Notes: a model not told the origin generated them from the sequence alone. DNA of 64,000 bases from CALNYZ01 sp942490945 (GCA_942490945.1 CALNYZ010000044.1:682001-746000), one strand, 5' to 3'. Positions 26,330-36,098 are shown, counted from the stretch's first letter. A program made the numbers and translations.

Positions 26330-27796
26330 ATGTCCACCATTACCACAGCACAATTAGGTCAAAACCCCACACCGCTGCTCAAGCGTCTGTTCCTCTGTCG
26401 TTGTGGTGCCGCATTATTTCTAATCTCTTTCATGAGTTTTTTTATCTGGAAGTTATTTAGCGCCCATCCTATTGACCACTTGCATTACCCGGCTCAATCC
26501 AGTGCGCGTATATTTGAACGGCACCTGTATTTTTATGAAGGTTTTGGCGCTGTCTCACCACTTGAAGAACGTACCTATACTTTTTTGTTCGGTAGTCGAC
26601 GTGAAACCCTGCAGGAAGCAGCACAAGCTTATGGCGAACTGCTGCAGTATTTTGTGCACCGTAAAGCCGGCATCGAAGAATGGAATCAACGTAACACACA
26701 ATTACGTTACATCATTACCCTGGCTGAACTGGGACGCTGGGACCAGTTTATTCAACAACTTGACATTCTCGGCGACATGCCGGAAGAAGCCGTATTACAA
26801 AATCTGTTGTATTACGCCTATGATCAAACCGAAGATGATATTTACATGCCGGAAATTCACGCTGGCATTCGCATGTTACCAACCGGCTGGAGTAAGGATT
26901 ACATCAGCTACCGTGTCTACAAGCGCGCAGGTATGGCAGAGGAAACGCGCTGGGCACATGGCAACCTGTTAAGGATAGGCAATAATATTCGCCATGATCT
27001 TGCCAGTACGATTGTGTTTTTAATCGTCTTCATGTCGATCAGTTTCATCGCATTACTGATGATGCGAAACAATGCATTGATAAGACTATCCATACAAGGT
27101 GGCGTTTACGATCAGCCCTGGACACTCTCGCAAGGTGTAAGATTATTATTATACGCAGCCTGTCTTGGCGTGATGCTGTTTTATCTCACTGGCCTTACGG
27201 CTATTTACCTTGCTATCCCCTGGCTTGGCCAATGTGGCTTGTTGATCGCGTCTATTCCGATGTTTGTCATGGCGCAATATTATTTTCTCGGCCCGCGTAA
27301 GCTGAATATTTTCAGTGGGTATGGTTTACGAATCACGCCCGCACAAATCGGCGCGCTGCTGTTAACCACGCTGGTGGTAATCGGGGTTGAGCGTAGTGGC
27401 AGTTACGCTATTGCCTGGCTGGTATCGGTAATTGGTCTGAATCCGCACTGGGCTGCAGGCATTTCTGAAACCTGGTTATGGGGTAAACCTGACACCATTC
27501 GCCTTGGCGCGATCAATGCGATTCTGGTTGCACCCCTGGTCGAAGAGTTCGGCTTTCGTGGTTTGTTGTTTGTCAGCTTGCGCAGTCGTTTCAGTTTTAA
27601 AACTGCCGCCTTGCTCAGTGCCATTCTGTTTGCGCTGTTTCATGGTGGCTCACTGGTCGGTTTCCTTACCGCATTCTGGAGCGGTCTGGTTTGGGCGCTG
27701 GCGCTTGAGCGAACCCGCAGCCTGTTACCGGGTATTATCAGTCACATTGTCGCCAATAGCCTGGCGGTTTATATGGTGCTGACGTTTTATAACTGA
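26330..27796 (+). CDS. CPBP-family intramembrane protease (Rce1-like)
   Basis: 488 aa from ATG 26330 (a TTG one codon earlier is also in frame). An N-terminal helix (about residues 22-42) is followed by a soluble helical domain of about 170 residues, then about eight membrane helices. The ABI/CPBP motifs are EEFGFRGLLF (EExxxR) and FALFHGG, with the catalytic Glu and zinc or water-activating His, and a late IISHIVAN. It would cleave or mature a membrane substrate; none is indicated. The large N-terminal soluble part is longer than in most family members. Confidence 0.85.
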   Translation: MSTITTAQLGQNPTPLLKRLFLCRCGAALFLISFMSFFIWKLFSAHPIDHLHYPAQSSARIFERHLYFYEGFGAVSPLEERTYTFLFGSRRETLQEAAQAYGELLQYFVHRKAGIEEWNQRNTQLRYIITLAELGRWDQFIQQLDILGDMPEEAVLQNLLYYAYDQTEDDIYMPEIHAGIRMLPTGWSKDYISYRVYKRAGMAEETRWAHGNLLRIGNNIRHDLASTIVFLIVFMSISFIALLMMRNNALIRLSIQGGVYDQPWTLSQGVRLLLYAACLGVMLFYLTGLTAIYLAIPWLGQCGLLIASIPMFVMAQYYFLGPRKLNIFSGYGLRITPAQIGALLLTTLVVIGVERSGSYAIAWLVSVIGLNPHWAAGISETWLWGKPDTIRLGAINAILVAPLVEEFGFRGLLFVSLRSRFSFKTAALLSAILFALFHGGSLVGFLTAFWSGLVWALALERTRSLLPGIISHIVANSLAVYMVLTFYN

Positions 27797-27936
27797 TTCC
27801 GCTTGCCTGATTCCAATACTTGCTGCCGCTCATCGGCAGATCTTCCGCGTTTATGACCGTGTCTGTGACCGTTGACTTATATTTTACGCACGGCTCAGCT
27901 AGAATCTGTCATAACCTTTCCATATTTACTGAATGA

Positions 27937-28497
27937 ATGACCATGCTTAAATCACGTTATTTACATCACATTTCACTCTTGTCCGTATTCATATGCATGA
28001 CAATGATAAACCCACTGATCGCAGCGAATACAGTAAAGGTCCGGTTTGTGACAGTGGCTGACACGGTGAATAAAAAAACGCAACAGCTGTGTATTTTTCA
28101 ATACTCACTGCCAACCAGGGACTGCAAAAAAATCACCGTATCAAAGCAGACTCTTTTCAATCCCGCAGATTTGAAATATGCAGAATTACGACGTCCGCGT
28201 TCGTTGACTATCAGTAATGCTTATAACGAACAAAGTCGAATGATGCCGGGCAAGGTGTTCGAAGATGTCAGCATTCATTTCGTGTTTAAGGACGAAGTGC
28301 TGAAAAAAATACAGAATCGTTTCAAATCAAAAGCAGGCAAGGAATTTACTGTCATTATTAATGATGTATCCTACCTGGTCAGTGGCATCAGCACCTTTAC
28401 GGGTAATGACTTTGTCATCAAGAAAAAAATGGATGTGGTACTGGCGCGGGATATTGTTGATAGCATTACACGTGCACGACTTGCTGCCAATAAATAA
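27937..28497 (+). CDS. Secreted protein of unknown function
   Basis: 186 aa, not recognised. Signal peptide about residues 1-30 ending PLIAA. The mature protein is basic, with KVRFVTVADTVNKK, QLCIFQYSLPTRDCKK (two cysteines that could pair) and a C-terminal VNVxxx-like pattern KKKMDVVLARDIVDSI. Its stop codon overlaps the next gene's ATG by one base (TAATG at 28495-28499), suggesting translational coupling. Confidence 0.6.
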   Translation: MTMLKSRYLHHISLLSVFICMTMINPLIAANTVKVRFVTVADTVNKKTQQLCIFQYSLPTRDCKKITVSKQTLFNPADLKYAELRRPRSLTISNAYNEQSRMMPGKVFEDVSIHFVFKDEVLKKIQNRFKSKAGKEFTVIINDVSYLVSGISTFTGNDFVIKKKMDVVLARDIVDSITRARLAANK

Positions 28498-29480
28498 TGG
28501 TACTGTACGCTACACCTGCAACGGGTAGTTCTGAAGTTTCTGTCAATAAAATCCCACTCGCGATCAGCAGTTGTCTGACGGGCAACGAAGTGCGCTACGA
28601 TGGCGGGCACAAATATAATGTATGTATCAACGAGACGCTGAATGCTTTTTTTTCATTTAATCCTGTCTGTCCGGAAACAGGTATCGGACTGGGCGTACCC
28701 CGGGCACCTATTCGCTTGCAATGGTCTGACAACGGCATACGTGCATGCGGTGTGCACGATGCGTCACTGGATGTCACCCAACAATTAGTCGATTATGCTG
28801 ACCAGCAATATTCCTTGTTAGACGACGTTTGCGGTTACATACTCAAGAGCCGCTCACCGAGTTGCGCGATGCAGGGCGTTGAGGTTTTTCAATCCGATAC
28901 CCCCGGTCAGACCAGCAGTGGAATTTATGCCGGTCAACTGATGCGGCTTGCAACCTTGTTACCGTTTGAAGAAGAGCACAGGCTGGACAATCCGGCTTTA
29001 CGTGATAATTTTCTTGAGCGTGTATTTGTTTACGACAGACTGCGTCACTTGTTGGCATCGCCTGAATTAAGTCGATTGAGAAAATTTCACCTGCAACATA
29101 AACTCACTATCATGAGCCATGATCCCGACCAGCTGGAGAATCTGAATAAACTGCTTGCCAGTGCAACGGAAAATAATGTGCATGAGAAAGTTCAGACTTA
29201 CGCGAATCTGTTAATGCAAACTCTCAGCGTGCCTGCAATACGCGATAATCACGTGAATGTATTGCAATATATTCTCGCTAACTTGTCGGACGCACTCACG
29301 GATAATGACAAACATGAACTCGACAAGTCGATAGCAAACTACCAATCCGGGCTGCATCCCTTGCTTGTACCGCTCACCTTGTTAAAACAGCATTTACACA
29401 AAGCGCCGGACCAACATATATCGCAATGTCATTACATGCAGTCCTATGCAGAACAACTGGCTCGACGTGATTTGAACTAG
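28497..29480 (+). CDS. DUF523 (TudS-like) + DUF1722 fusion protein
   Basis: 327 aa. N-terminal DUF523 with cysteines C26 (SSCLTG), C58 (FNPVCPE) and C123 (SPSCAMQG), the three ligands of the [4Fe-4S] cluster in thiouracil desulfurase TudS. C-terminal DUF1722/YbgA domain (FVYDRLRHLL, HKLTIMSHDPDQ). TudS removes sulfur from 2-thiouracil; in the fused forms the reaction is not established. Coupled to the preceding secreted protein by a one-base overlap. Confidence 0.85.
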   Translation: MVLYATPATGSSEVSVNKIPLAISSCLTGNEVRYDGGHKYNVCINETLNAFFSFNPVCPETGIGLGVPRAPIRLQWSDNGIRACGVHDASLDVTQQLVDYADQQYSLLDDVCGYILKSRSPSCAMQGVEVFQSDTPGQTSSGIYAGQLMRLATLLPFEEEHRLDNPALRDNFLERVFVYDRLRHLLASPELSRLRKFHLQHKLTIMSHDPDQLENLNKLLASATENNVHEKVQTYANLLMQTLSVPAIRDNHVNVLQYILANLSDALTDNDKHELDKSIANYQSGLHPLLVPLTLLKQHLHKAPDQHISQCHYMQSYAEQLARRDLN

Positions 29481-29495
29481 TACTGGTCGACCGAC

Positions 29496-29789
29496 ATGCG
29501 ATTACAACAAACCCTGTTTATCCTGTTTGCCGCGTATATGCTGTGGTTCGCGTTAATCATAATTGAAATTGTTACCGGCTATGTTGGAGCATGGATACAG
29601 CTTGCCTATGCTGCCAGCTTGCTGGGATTATTTTTTCTGTTATGGCTTACCAACCGTAACAGCTTCCAGTTATTACACCGTCCGGTTCTCGAATTTATAC
29701 TTGTGGGTTCGCTTACCACGGCACTGGTGCTCATTTTTTATATATTTTCACTATGGAGCTATTACTATCTTGCGCTGTGGTTTAAATAA
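29496..29789 (+). CDS. Small membrane protein
   Basis: 97 aa with three hydrophobic helices at about residues 5-27, 33-50 and 65-93. No family recognised. It follows the DUF523 gene by 15 bp and may be in the same transcript. Confidence 0.6.
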   Translation: MRLQQTLFILFAAYMLWFALIIIEIVTGYVGAWIQLAYAASLLGLFFLLWLTNRNSFQLLHRPVLEFILVGSLTTALVLIFYIFSLWSYYYLALWFK

Positions 29790-29907
29790 TCAAGTATATC
29801 AATCAGTTACATATAAGCCTATGCCTGACCGGGCAAACAATTTCTCTCAAGTTTTGTCGCCAAGATACGATACATATTGGTAGATCAATTATAAGTTAGA
29901 CGCGCCC

Positions 29908-30357
29908 ATGTCAGATGAATTGCAGCATGAAGTAGAAGAGCTGGAAGCTAACATTGTTGCGACGACGGCTGACAAAGCTGATTCAAAAACTGAAACTCCC
30001 AGTGCTGCAAATCGACGCCAGTATAAACGTGCGGCCATTACCCGTGGCGTGCGAATTTTCTTGTCAGACGGCAGCAGTGTCTACGCCAAAATTGTAAACC
30101 TGTCCATTGCCGGTGTCGGCATTGTTTATGATATGCCGGCAGAACACGGCGCAAAACTGCGACTGGAATTCAGTCTGGTCGGTGATAATGACGTGCTGGA
30201 TTCAATTTCCACCCAGGCGGTTGTACGACATACACACCTGGTGAACAATCGCTATTATATCGGTATGCAATTTGTGGACATGGATGAAGACACCACTGAA
30301 GTGATCAAACTACATGTTGCCCAACACAGTATCCGCAATCTTTCGATTATTAAATAA
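29908..30357 (+). CDS. PilZ-domain protein
   Basis: 149 aa. After a 30-residue acidic start, the PilZ motifs RRQYKRAAI (RxxxR) and NLSIAGVGI (the D/NxSxxG box) are both intact, so c-di-GMP binding is expected. Single-domain PilZ proteins commonly control pili or motility, which fits the MSHA modules on either side, although it is not next to an msh gene. Convergent with ntrC. Confidence 0.9.
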   Translation: MSDELQHEVEELEANIVATTADKADSKTETPSAANRRQYKRAAITRGVRIFLSDGSSVYAKIVNLSIAGVGIVYDMPAEHGAKLRLEFSLVGDNDVLDSISTQAVVRHTHLVNNRYYIGMQFVDMDEDTTEVIKLHVAQHSIRNLSIIK

Positions 30358-30370
30358 CACGCAATAAACT

Positions 30371-31771
30371 TTACACCAGATCTTCCATTTCCAGTTCCTT
30401 AATCTTGCGCGTCAAGGTGTTGCGGCCCCAACCCAACAGTTGCGCTGCATCCTGTCGCCGACCACCACTTTTTTGCAAGGCGACACCGATAAGCTCACGT
30501 TCCATATCCGCCGTGGCGGTATCCAGAATGGCCGTTTGACCATTGTCGAGTTGTTGTTCTGCCCAGTGCCGTAATAACTGTGTCCAGCTGCCAGCAACAT
30601 TTTTCTTGTCGCTTTCCTGAGTCAGTTCCGGTGGCAGGTCGCCCATGTGTACCACCGTGCCAGGCGACATCACCGTCAACCAGCGACAGGTATTTTCCAG
30701 TTGTCGCACATTACCGGGCCAGTCCAGTTGCGACAGATATGCTTTAACATCCTTATCCAGACGTTTGGTTTCACCGCCGAGTTCATCGGCAGCACGCTGC
30801 AAAAAGTGACCGATTAATAATGGAATATCTTCCCGTCGTTCACGTAACGACGGCAAATGCACGCGTATGACATTTAGGCGATGAAACAAATCTTCACGAA
30901 AATCTCCGGCCGTAACGCGTGTTTCGAGATTTTGATGCGTTGCGGCAATAATTCTGACATCAACTTTTACCGGGCTGTGACCACCGACGCGATAAAATTC
31001 ACCGTCGGCCAGTACACGTAATAAACGTGTTTGTAACTCGGCCGGCATGTCGCCAATTTCATCCAGAAAAAGCGTCCCGCCATCAGCCTGTTCAAAACGT
31101 CCCTTACGCGCGGCGGCGGCGCCGGTAAAGGCGCCTTTTTCATGACCGAATAATTCTGATTCCAGCAAGTCGCGTGGAATTGCGGCAGTATTCAAGGCGA
31201 TAAACGGTTTGTCAGCACGCGGGCTATGTTTATGTAGTGCATGCGCCACCAGTTCCTTACCGGTACCGGACTCACCGTTAATCAGCACGGTAATATTCGA
31301 ACGCGACAGACGACCTATCGCACGAAACACTTCCTGCATCGACGGTGCTTCACCAATAATTTCCTTGCTACTGACACTTTCCTGTTCTTCTTCCACCAGT
31401 GCCTTGTGATGACTGACAGCACGGCGAGTCAGATCCACTGCGTCATCCACGTCAAACGGTTTGGGCAGATATTCATAGGCTCCGCCCTGATACGCTGACA
31501 CGGCACTGTCCAGATCAGAATGCGCGGTAATGATAATGACAGGTAACTCGGGAATGGCCGCATGAATACGTGACAGCAATTCCAGGCCGTCCATGCCTGG
31601 CATGCGCACATCACTGATAATTGCATCAGGTCGGGCTTTTTTCAGTTTATTTAATACGGCATCGGCATTATCAAATGTTTCAACCTGCATGTCCGCCTGC
31701 TTGAGGGCTTTTTCCAGAACCCAGCGTATAGAACGGTCATCGTCTACAACCCAGATGGTTTCATTACTCAT
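30371..31771 (-). CDS. glnG: Nitrogen regulator NtrC (sigma-54 activator)
   Basis: 466 aa. Receiver domain with phospho-acceptor Asp in IISDVRMPGMDG, AAA+ domain with Walker A GESGTGKELVA, the sigma-54 contact GAFTGAAAARKGR, Walker B GTLFLDEIGDMP, and a C-terminal Fis-type HTH (RRQDAAQLLGWGRNTLTRKI). The MSNETIWVVDDDRSIRWVLEKAL start is typical of NtrC. Overlaps ntrB by four bases. Confidence 0.95.
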   Translation of the reverse strand: MSNETIWVVDDDRSIRWVLEKALKQADMQVETFDNADAVLNKLKKARPDAIISDVRMPGMDGLELLSRIHAAIPELPVIIITAHSDLDSAVSAYQGGAYEYLPKPFDVDDAVDLTRRAVSHHKALVEEEQESVSSKEIIGEAPSMQEVFRAIGRLSRSNITVLINGESGTGKELVAHALHKHSPRADKPFIALNTAAIPRDLLESELFGHEKGAFTGAAAARKGRFEQADGGTLFLDEIGDMPAELQTRLLRVLADGEFYRVGGHSPVKVDVRIIAATHQNLETRVTAGDFREDLFHRLNVIRVHLPSLRERREDIPLLIGHFLQRAADELGGETKRLDKDVKAYLSQLDWPGNVRQLENTCRWLTVMSPGTVVHMGDLPPELTQESDKKNVAGSWTQLLRHWAEQQLDNGQTAILDTATADMERELIGVALQKSGGRRQDAAQLLGWGRNTLTRKIKELEMEDLV

Positions 31772-32940
31772 GTGCTTGTTGACTCCCTTGCATGCTTCAT
31801 TGCTGATGGTTCATCTGATAATTGAACCGGCAGAATAATCGAAAAAATGGTTTCACCCGGATGGCTATGACACTCGATGAGCCCGCCGTGCTGTTGAATA
31901 ATTGACTGCGCAATGGATAATCCCAGCCCGGTTCCTTCGGCACGGCCTGTGACCATCGGAAAGAAAATTTTGTCGCGCAGGGATTTTTCTATCCCGGGGC
32001 CGTTATCAACAATCTGAATATTGGCCACCAGGCGATAACGTTCATTGCCGAGCGTGTAATTGCGCAAGATGCGCGTGCGATAAGTAATTTGTGGCGGATC
32101 TTGCTTGTCTGCCACTTCGCTGACAGTTGTTAGAGCTTGCACTGCATTGCGCGTAATATTGAGTATTGCCTGAATGATCTGGCCAGGGTCAGCCTTGATA
32201 TCCGGAATACTGGGATCATAATCACGTCGTATATATACCTGATGTGTGTTGTCTGCCAGCACCAGTTGTCGCACATGCTCCAGAATTTCGTGCACATTAA
32301 CATGCAGTTGTTGCGGGATCGTACGTGGCCCGGTCATGCGATCGACCAGCAGTTGTAACCGGTCCGCTTCATCGATGATGACACGGGTATATTCTTTTAA
32401 ATCCGGATCGCTGAGTTGTCGTTCGAGTAACTGCGCGGCACCACGTAATCCACCCAGCGGGTTTTTCACTTCGTGCGCCAGACCTTTTAACAGTTCCTGG
32501 GTTGCTTGCTGCTGGGCGATCAGGCTTTCATCGCGACTGATACGTAACAACTGATCCATGCGAATCAGTTCAATCAATAACCCATCTTCATTATGCGAGT
32601 CCTGCATGGGAATCGCGGTGAGGTCCAGTGTCATTATTTCGGTACTGCCATGCAGGGTTACCGGCAGTTCATGGCGCGTGAAGGGGTGATGGGTTGCGAG
32701 TGCTTCATCCAGCATGTCTTGCAAGGGAATCTCACAAGTAAATAACTGTTGCACAGCAAAGCCCTGCAAATGACGAGCGCTGATCGCAAAAAGCATTTCA
32801 CCAGCCGGGTTGACATAGCGGAGTCGATTATTACTGTCGAGCAGCAATATCGCCGTACTCATGGCATCCAGAATGCGTTGGTATGCCGCGTTGTCCAGCT
32901 TTATGGGTAATGCCACTGTCGTTTTTGTTGCCATGCTCAT
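31768..32940 (-). CDS. glnL: Nitrogen-regulation sensor kinase NtrB
   Basis: 390 aa, soluble histidine kinase/phosphatase controlled by PII. N-terminal PAS domain (DAMSTAILLLDSNNRLRYVN), H box GLAHEVKNPLGGLRGAAQLL with the phosphorylated His, N box AILNITRNAVQAL, and ATP-binding DNGPGIEKSLRDKIF and GTGLGLSIAQSI. ATG at 32940 or at 32934. Three NtrC-like sites lie 39-192 bp upstream, indicating feedback control as on E. coli glnL. Confidence 0.95.
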   Translation of the reverse strand: MSMATKTTVALPIKLDNAAYQRILDAMSTAILLLDSNNRLRYVNPAGEMLFAISARHLQGFAVQQLFTCEIPLQDMLDEALATHHPFTRHELPVTLHGSTEIMTLDLTAIPMQDSHNEDGLLIELIRMDQLLRISRDESLIAQQQATQELLKGLAHEVKNPLGGLRGAAQLLERQLSDPDLKEYTRVIIDEADRLQLLVDRMTGPRTIPQQLHVNVHEILEHVRQLVLADNTHQVYIRRDYDPSIPDIKADPGQIIQAILNITRNAVQALTTVSEVADKQDPPQITYRTRILRNYTLGNERYRLVANIQIVDNGPGIEKSLRDKIFFPMVTGRAEGTGLGLSIAQSIIQQHGGLIECHSHPGETIFSIILPVQLSDEPSAMKHARESTST

Positions 32941-32978
32941 TTATCAACTAGTGCAAGGAATAGACCATACTTATATTG

Positions 32979-33132
32979 TGCACATTTAGCGTGCAAACAG
33001 GCACGCATCAGTGATTAATATCTTTAAAAAACAATATCTTAGATTAGGACAGTGGAAAATTTAACGCACTAATTTGGTATTAATATGATCTATTATAGTG
33101 CAAAGAGAGAGAGCATGCACTGTATTGGTGCG
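32979..33132 (-). promoter_or_regulatory. Three NtrC-like binding sites upstream of ntrB
   Basis: The NtrC consensus is TGCAC-N7-GTGCA. Site 1, 32979-32995, TGCACATTTAGCGTGCA, has perfect half-sites. Site 3, 33116-33132, TGCACTGTATTGGTGCG, matches the E. coli-type consensus TGCACTATATTGGTGCA at 15 of 17 bases. Site 2, 33065-33081, CGCACTAATTTGGTATT, keeps one half. Site 1 is 39 bp from the ntrB start, where it could repress. Confidence 0.75.
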
Positions 33133-33228
33133 ACTTAAAAGCTTAAGTTTTAACGTTAATTAGATGCAATAGGCGCATGCAATCCGAACGGACCACGGTT
33201 CAAATCGGGGTTCAGGTTGACGTTCAGA

Positions 33229-34074
33229 TTAGGGGTCAGATTCGGTGGCAGGTTGGGATTCAGTCTGATTACTATTGTCCGTATCATTCAATCCCGGGGT
33301 CACATCGGTAATTGTGCCAGCGCCCGTTATTGCGCGGGGATTTTGATCCGTACCGGCATTGGTAATGGTATAGGTGCGTCTTGTTGATGTGTCGTCGCTG
33401 GCTTCTTCCACGCTTGCATCGGTGTCAAAAGTCACCTCACCCTCTGCTTCGCGAGGCATCGGCCGGATAAAGGTGTCTGTTATGGTTGCTACGCCGGTTA
33501 TAGAGTTCGGGGCTTCATTTTTAGTCGCCGGTTTGGGGTGCAATATTGAAGTGCGATGTAAATGGAAACTGACCGGTTCGGTGCGCTGCAGGGACTCTCC
33601 CTGTCTGGTCACGACACTCACACTTACCGAGTGTGGGCCACGGTTAACATTCTTGAAAGTATATTTTAGCGCCGAGACCGGTTCGGATTTTTTACCATCC
33701 AGTTCATACTGCAGAAAATGATAGTTACTTAGCACAGGCTCCAGGCTCACTTCGACCGATACATCACCGTTATTTACCCGTATTGCAGCACCATTAGCCG
33801 GGGTGACAATTCTCAGTTTGTATGGATTTGGATCACTTTTGGATTTATCTTTGTTTATGGGTGTAAAGCTTTTCTGTTTTGGCGCTTCATAGGTTGGAAT
33901 TTTTTTGACCTTGATTTCTTCAGCTTCCTTGCGTTTCACATCTGAAAATTCCACCGCACCCTCGTCGTCATAACGCTTGTAGACAGTGGTGTCTTCGGCA
34001 TTGACCGTAGTCGTGTGCAGCATGGTGGTAATCAAGATAAGCGGCAAGCTGAGTAAGGTAATTTTTTGTTTCAT
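33229..34074 (-). CDS. DUF4124-domain secreted protein
   Basis: 281 aa. Signal peptide ends TTVNA; the DUF4124 motif follows (TTVYKRYDDEGAVEFSDVK). A beta-sandwich-like middle (LRIVTPANGAAIRVNNGDVS ... FLQYELDG) and a long low-complexity Thr/Asn/Asp-rich tail with three ITG/ITxxA(G/T)TIT-like repeats (GVATITDT, YTITNAG, GAGTITDV). Genes of this family often lie beside glnA-ntrBC; function unknown. Confidence 0.8.
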   Translation of the reverse strand: MKQKITLLSLPLILITTMLHTTTVNAEDTTVYKRYDDEGAVEFSDVKRKEAEEIKVKKIPTYEAPKQKSFTPINKDKSKSDPNPYKLRIVTPANGAAIRVNNGDVSVEVSLEPVLSNYHFLQYELDGKKSEPVSALKYTFKNVNRGPHSVSVSVVTRQGESLQRTEPVSFHLHRTSILHPKPATKNEAPNSITGVATITDTFIRPMPREAEGEVTFDTDASVEEASDDTSTRRTYTITNAGTDQNPRAITGAGTITDVTPGLNDTDNSNQTESQPATESDP

Positions 34075-34206
34075 GATAAGGCCACTAAAGTTAATACCAG
34101 TATGGTTGATTCAGGATTAAAATGACTGACTACAGTATTATAGACAATAACTGTCGCGAAAGATTCATCTTACGCTGATAGCTGCTCTGCATCACATTTA
34201 AACAGG

Positions 34207-35496
34207 CTATTCAGGCGCAACCAGTAACCGGGCAGGCGCGGCAATATCGCTGTCGAGGCTACGTAAAAAGGCTTCAAGATAGCCAAATTCAGCTTCGCTC
34301 AGATCCACCTGCAGGAATAATTCGCTACGCCGAAACACAACCGGTGGCGGGTCATTATAATGTTTTAGAACTTCACGCAAGGTCGTGTACTGGCCTGCAT
34401 GCATGTATGGCGCGGTTTTGGCAACATTGCGCAATGAAGGCGTTTTGAATGCGCCCTGGGTTTCATGCCCGTCCATCACCATGTATTCCAGTTCTTCGCA
34501 GTTTGATTTTTTGTCATCGTTATATCTGCTGCGACAATTGAACGGATTTTTTAATACGTTCCTTGCACCCTCATATCGACCAATATCATGTTGCTTGCCT
34601 TTTGGTGGCTGTACTGAAATATTATGAAATCCCAGATCGCTGAACATTGGTCCGCTGTGGCAGGTCACACATTTCGCCTGACTGATAAAAATACGCAAGC
34701 CTTTCACTTCATCAGGCTTCAATGCGTTTAACGATGCCGGCTTGTTGCTGATCACCCCTTCGGCATATTGATCGAATCGTGACGGGGCAGGTTGTAATTG
34801 ACTTTCATACGCGGCAATCGCCTTGCCGATATTGACATAAATATCGGTGATGGTTTGCTGGTCATTCCTTGTCATCGACTGCCAGTTTTGTAACGCCTGC
34901 TTGTCGTTAACCGGCCCGGCCTGTTTGGGGAATCGTTTTGTATTGGTTAATTCAGGCAATTCACCAAACAGTTTTTCATACAGTTTGCGTAAGTGTTTGT
35001 CGTGATAAACAACATGCACAACATGTGCACGATTGCTGCCATGTTCCAGTTCGTTTTCTATCGGCCCCAGTGCCTGTGACCAGAGACTGTCATTGCGCCC
35101 ATCGAGAAAAAACCAGTGATGCTGGCTAACGCCGACAATAGTAGGTGTATTACGCGTCACCAATTGCAATGCCTTTCCCGTTGCCAGTCCATCGCTAAAA
35201 TACTTTTGCGGCTGGTGACAACTGGCGCAGGCTACCTTGCCATTCGCACTCAGACGCTTGTCAAAAAACAGGCGATGTCCGAGTTGGATGGCATGCGGAT
35301 TATTTACGACACGGTTACTTTTATCCTGATGCGGTTCAAGACTGCCGATCCATAAATGCTTCATCATCAGGCGTTCAGGGTCATTCCAGGAATGCAGCTC
35401 GTTTGCCTGTACTGAGTGGACAATCAGGCATAACAGCTGGCAAAGCAGTATTCGACTTACATTATTTTTCACAACGGTTACGGCATACATCTGCAA
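34207..35496 (-). CDS. Di-heme cytochrome c peroxidase / MauG-like protein
   Basis: 429 aa, periplasmic after a signal peptide ending SVQA. Two heme sites, CASCHQ near residue 90 and CVTCHSG near residue 283. Between and after them are AIQLGHRLFFDKRLSANGKV, NTPTIVGVSQHHWFFLDGR and GAFKTPSLRNVAKTAPYMHAG, all standard for the CcpA/MauG family. It reduces hydrogen peroxide or oxidises a protein substrate. Downstream of, and 11 bp from, the YtkA-like gene, so likely cotranscribed with it. Confidence 0.9.
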   Translation of the reverse strand: MQMYAVTVVKNNVSRILLCQLLCLIVHSVQANELHSWNDPERLMMKHLWIGSLEPHQDKSNRVVNNPHAIQLGHRLFFDKRLSANGKVACASCHQPQKYFSDGLATGKALQLVTRNTPTIVGVSQHHWFFLDGRNDSLWSQALGPIENELEHGSNRAHVVHVVYHDKHLRKLYEKLFGELPELTNTKRFPKQAGPVNDKQALQNWQSMTRNDQQTITDIYVNIGKAIAAYESQLQPAPSRFDQYAEGVISNKPASLNALKPDEVKGLRIFISQAKCVTCHSGPMFSDLGFHNISVQPPKGKQHDIGRYEGARNVLKNPFNCRSRYNDDKKSNCEELEYMVMDGHETQGAFKTPSLRNVAKTAPYMHAGQYTTLREVLKHYNDPPPVVFRRSELFLQVDLSEAEFGYLEAFLRSLDSDIAAPARLLVAPE

Positions 35497-35507
35497 GGTC
35501 TTTATAC

Positions 35508-36098
35508 TTAATTGACCGAAAACCAGAACACCGCGCGATCACGACGATGCTTTTCTTTTATATTAATACGCATTTCCCAGCCTCCTACCATGCTGAACTT
35601 GACACCAGAAATAAGATAATCACCATTACCGAGATATTTTTTCACTCTTGGCTTGACCGGAAAACCATGTCGGTGTTCCGGCATACCACCATGAATAAAG
35701 ACAGAGGCGTTTTCAAGTGGCTTACCGTCGGCTGTTTCGATATGCACAACCCAGCTGTGAATTTTTTGCATCGGTAACGGAAAGACTTTGCTGTGCAGTG
35801 TGACACGATAAATTTTGTGATCAGAATAAATACTTTTCGGTGTAGCCGGACTGTAATTACCTTCCTTAATCACTTCATTTTTTGGTGGCTCCGGATCAAA
35901 ATTTAATGTTGTTGTCTGGTTCTTTAACCAGCGTTGTTTTTTTTCTGCTTCGTTTTCTTTGGTTACGTTTTCTTTGGTTACGTTTTCTTTGATTGCGTTT
36001 TCTTTGGTCTCGTTCTTGTCTGCCATCACCACGGAAGAGAATGCCATGTTCGCGAATGCGAAAATTAACGCTGAAAATAATACCCGTTTTAATTTCAT
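35508..36098 (-). CDS. Secreted YtkA-like protein with KENVT repeats
   Basis: 196 aa. Signal peptide ends SSVVMA. Residues about 30-48 are a repeat of five residues (KENAI, KENVT, KENVT, KEN) encoded by a 15-bp direct repeat at about 35949-36012. The C-terminal 90 residues form a YtkA/FixH-like beta-sandwich (HSWVVHIETADGKPLENASV, FIHGGMPEHRHGFPVKPRVK) whose His/Met-rich loop suggests copper binding, by analogy. Precedes the MauG-like gene. Confidence 0.7.
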   Translation of the reverse strand: MKLKRVLFSALIFAFANMAFSSVVMADKNETKENAIKENVTKENVTKENEAEKKQRWLKNQTTTLNFDPEPPKNEVIKEGNYSPATPKSIYSDHKIYRVTLHSKVFPLPMQKIHSWVVHIETADGKPLENASVFIHGGMPEHRHGFPVKPRVKKYLGNGDYLISGVKFSMVGGWEMRINIKEKHRRDRAVFWFSVN

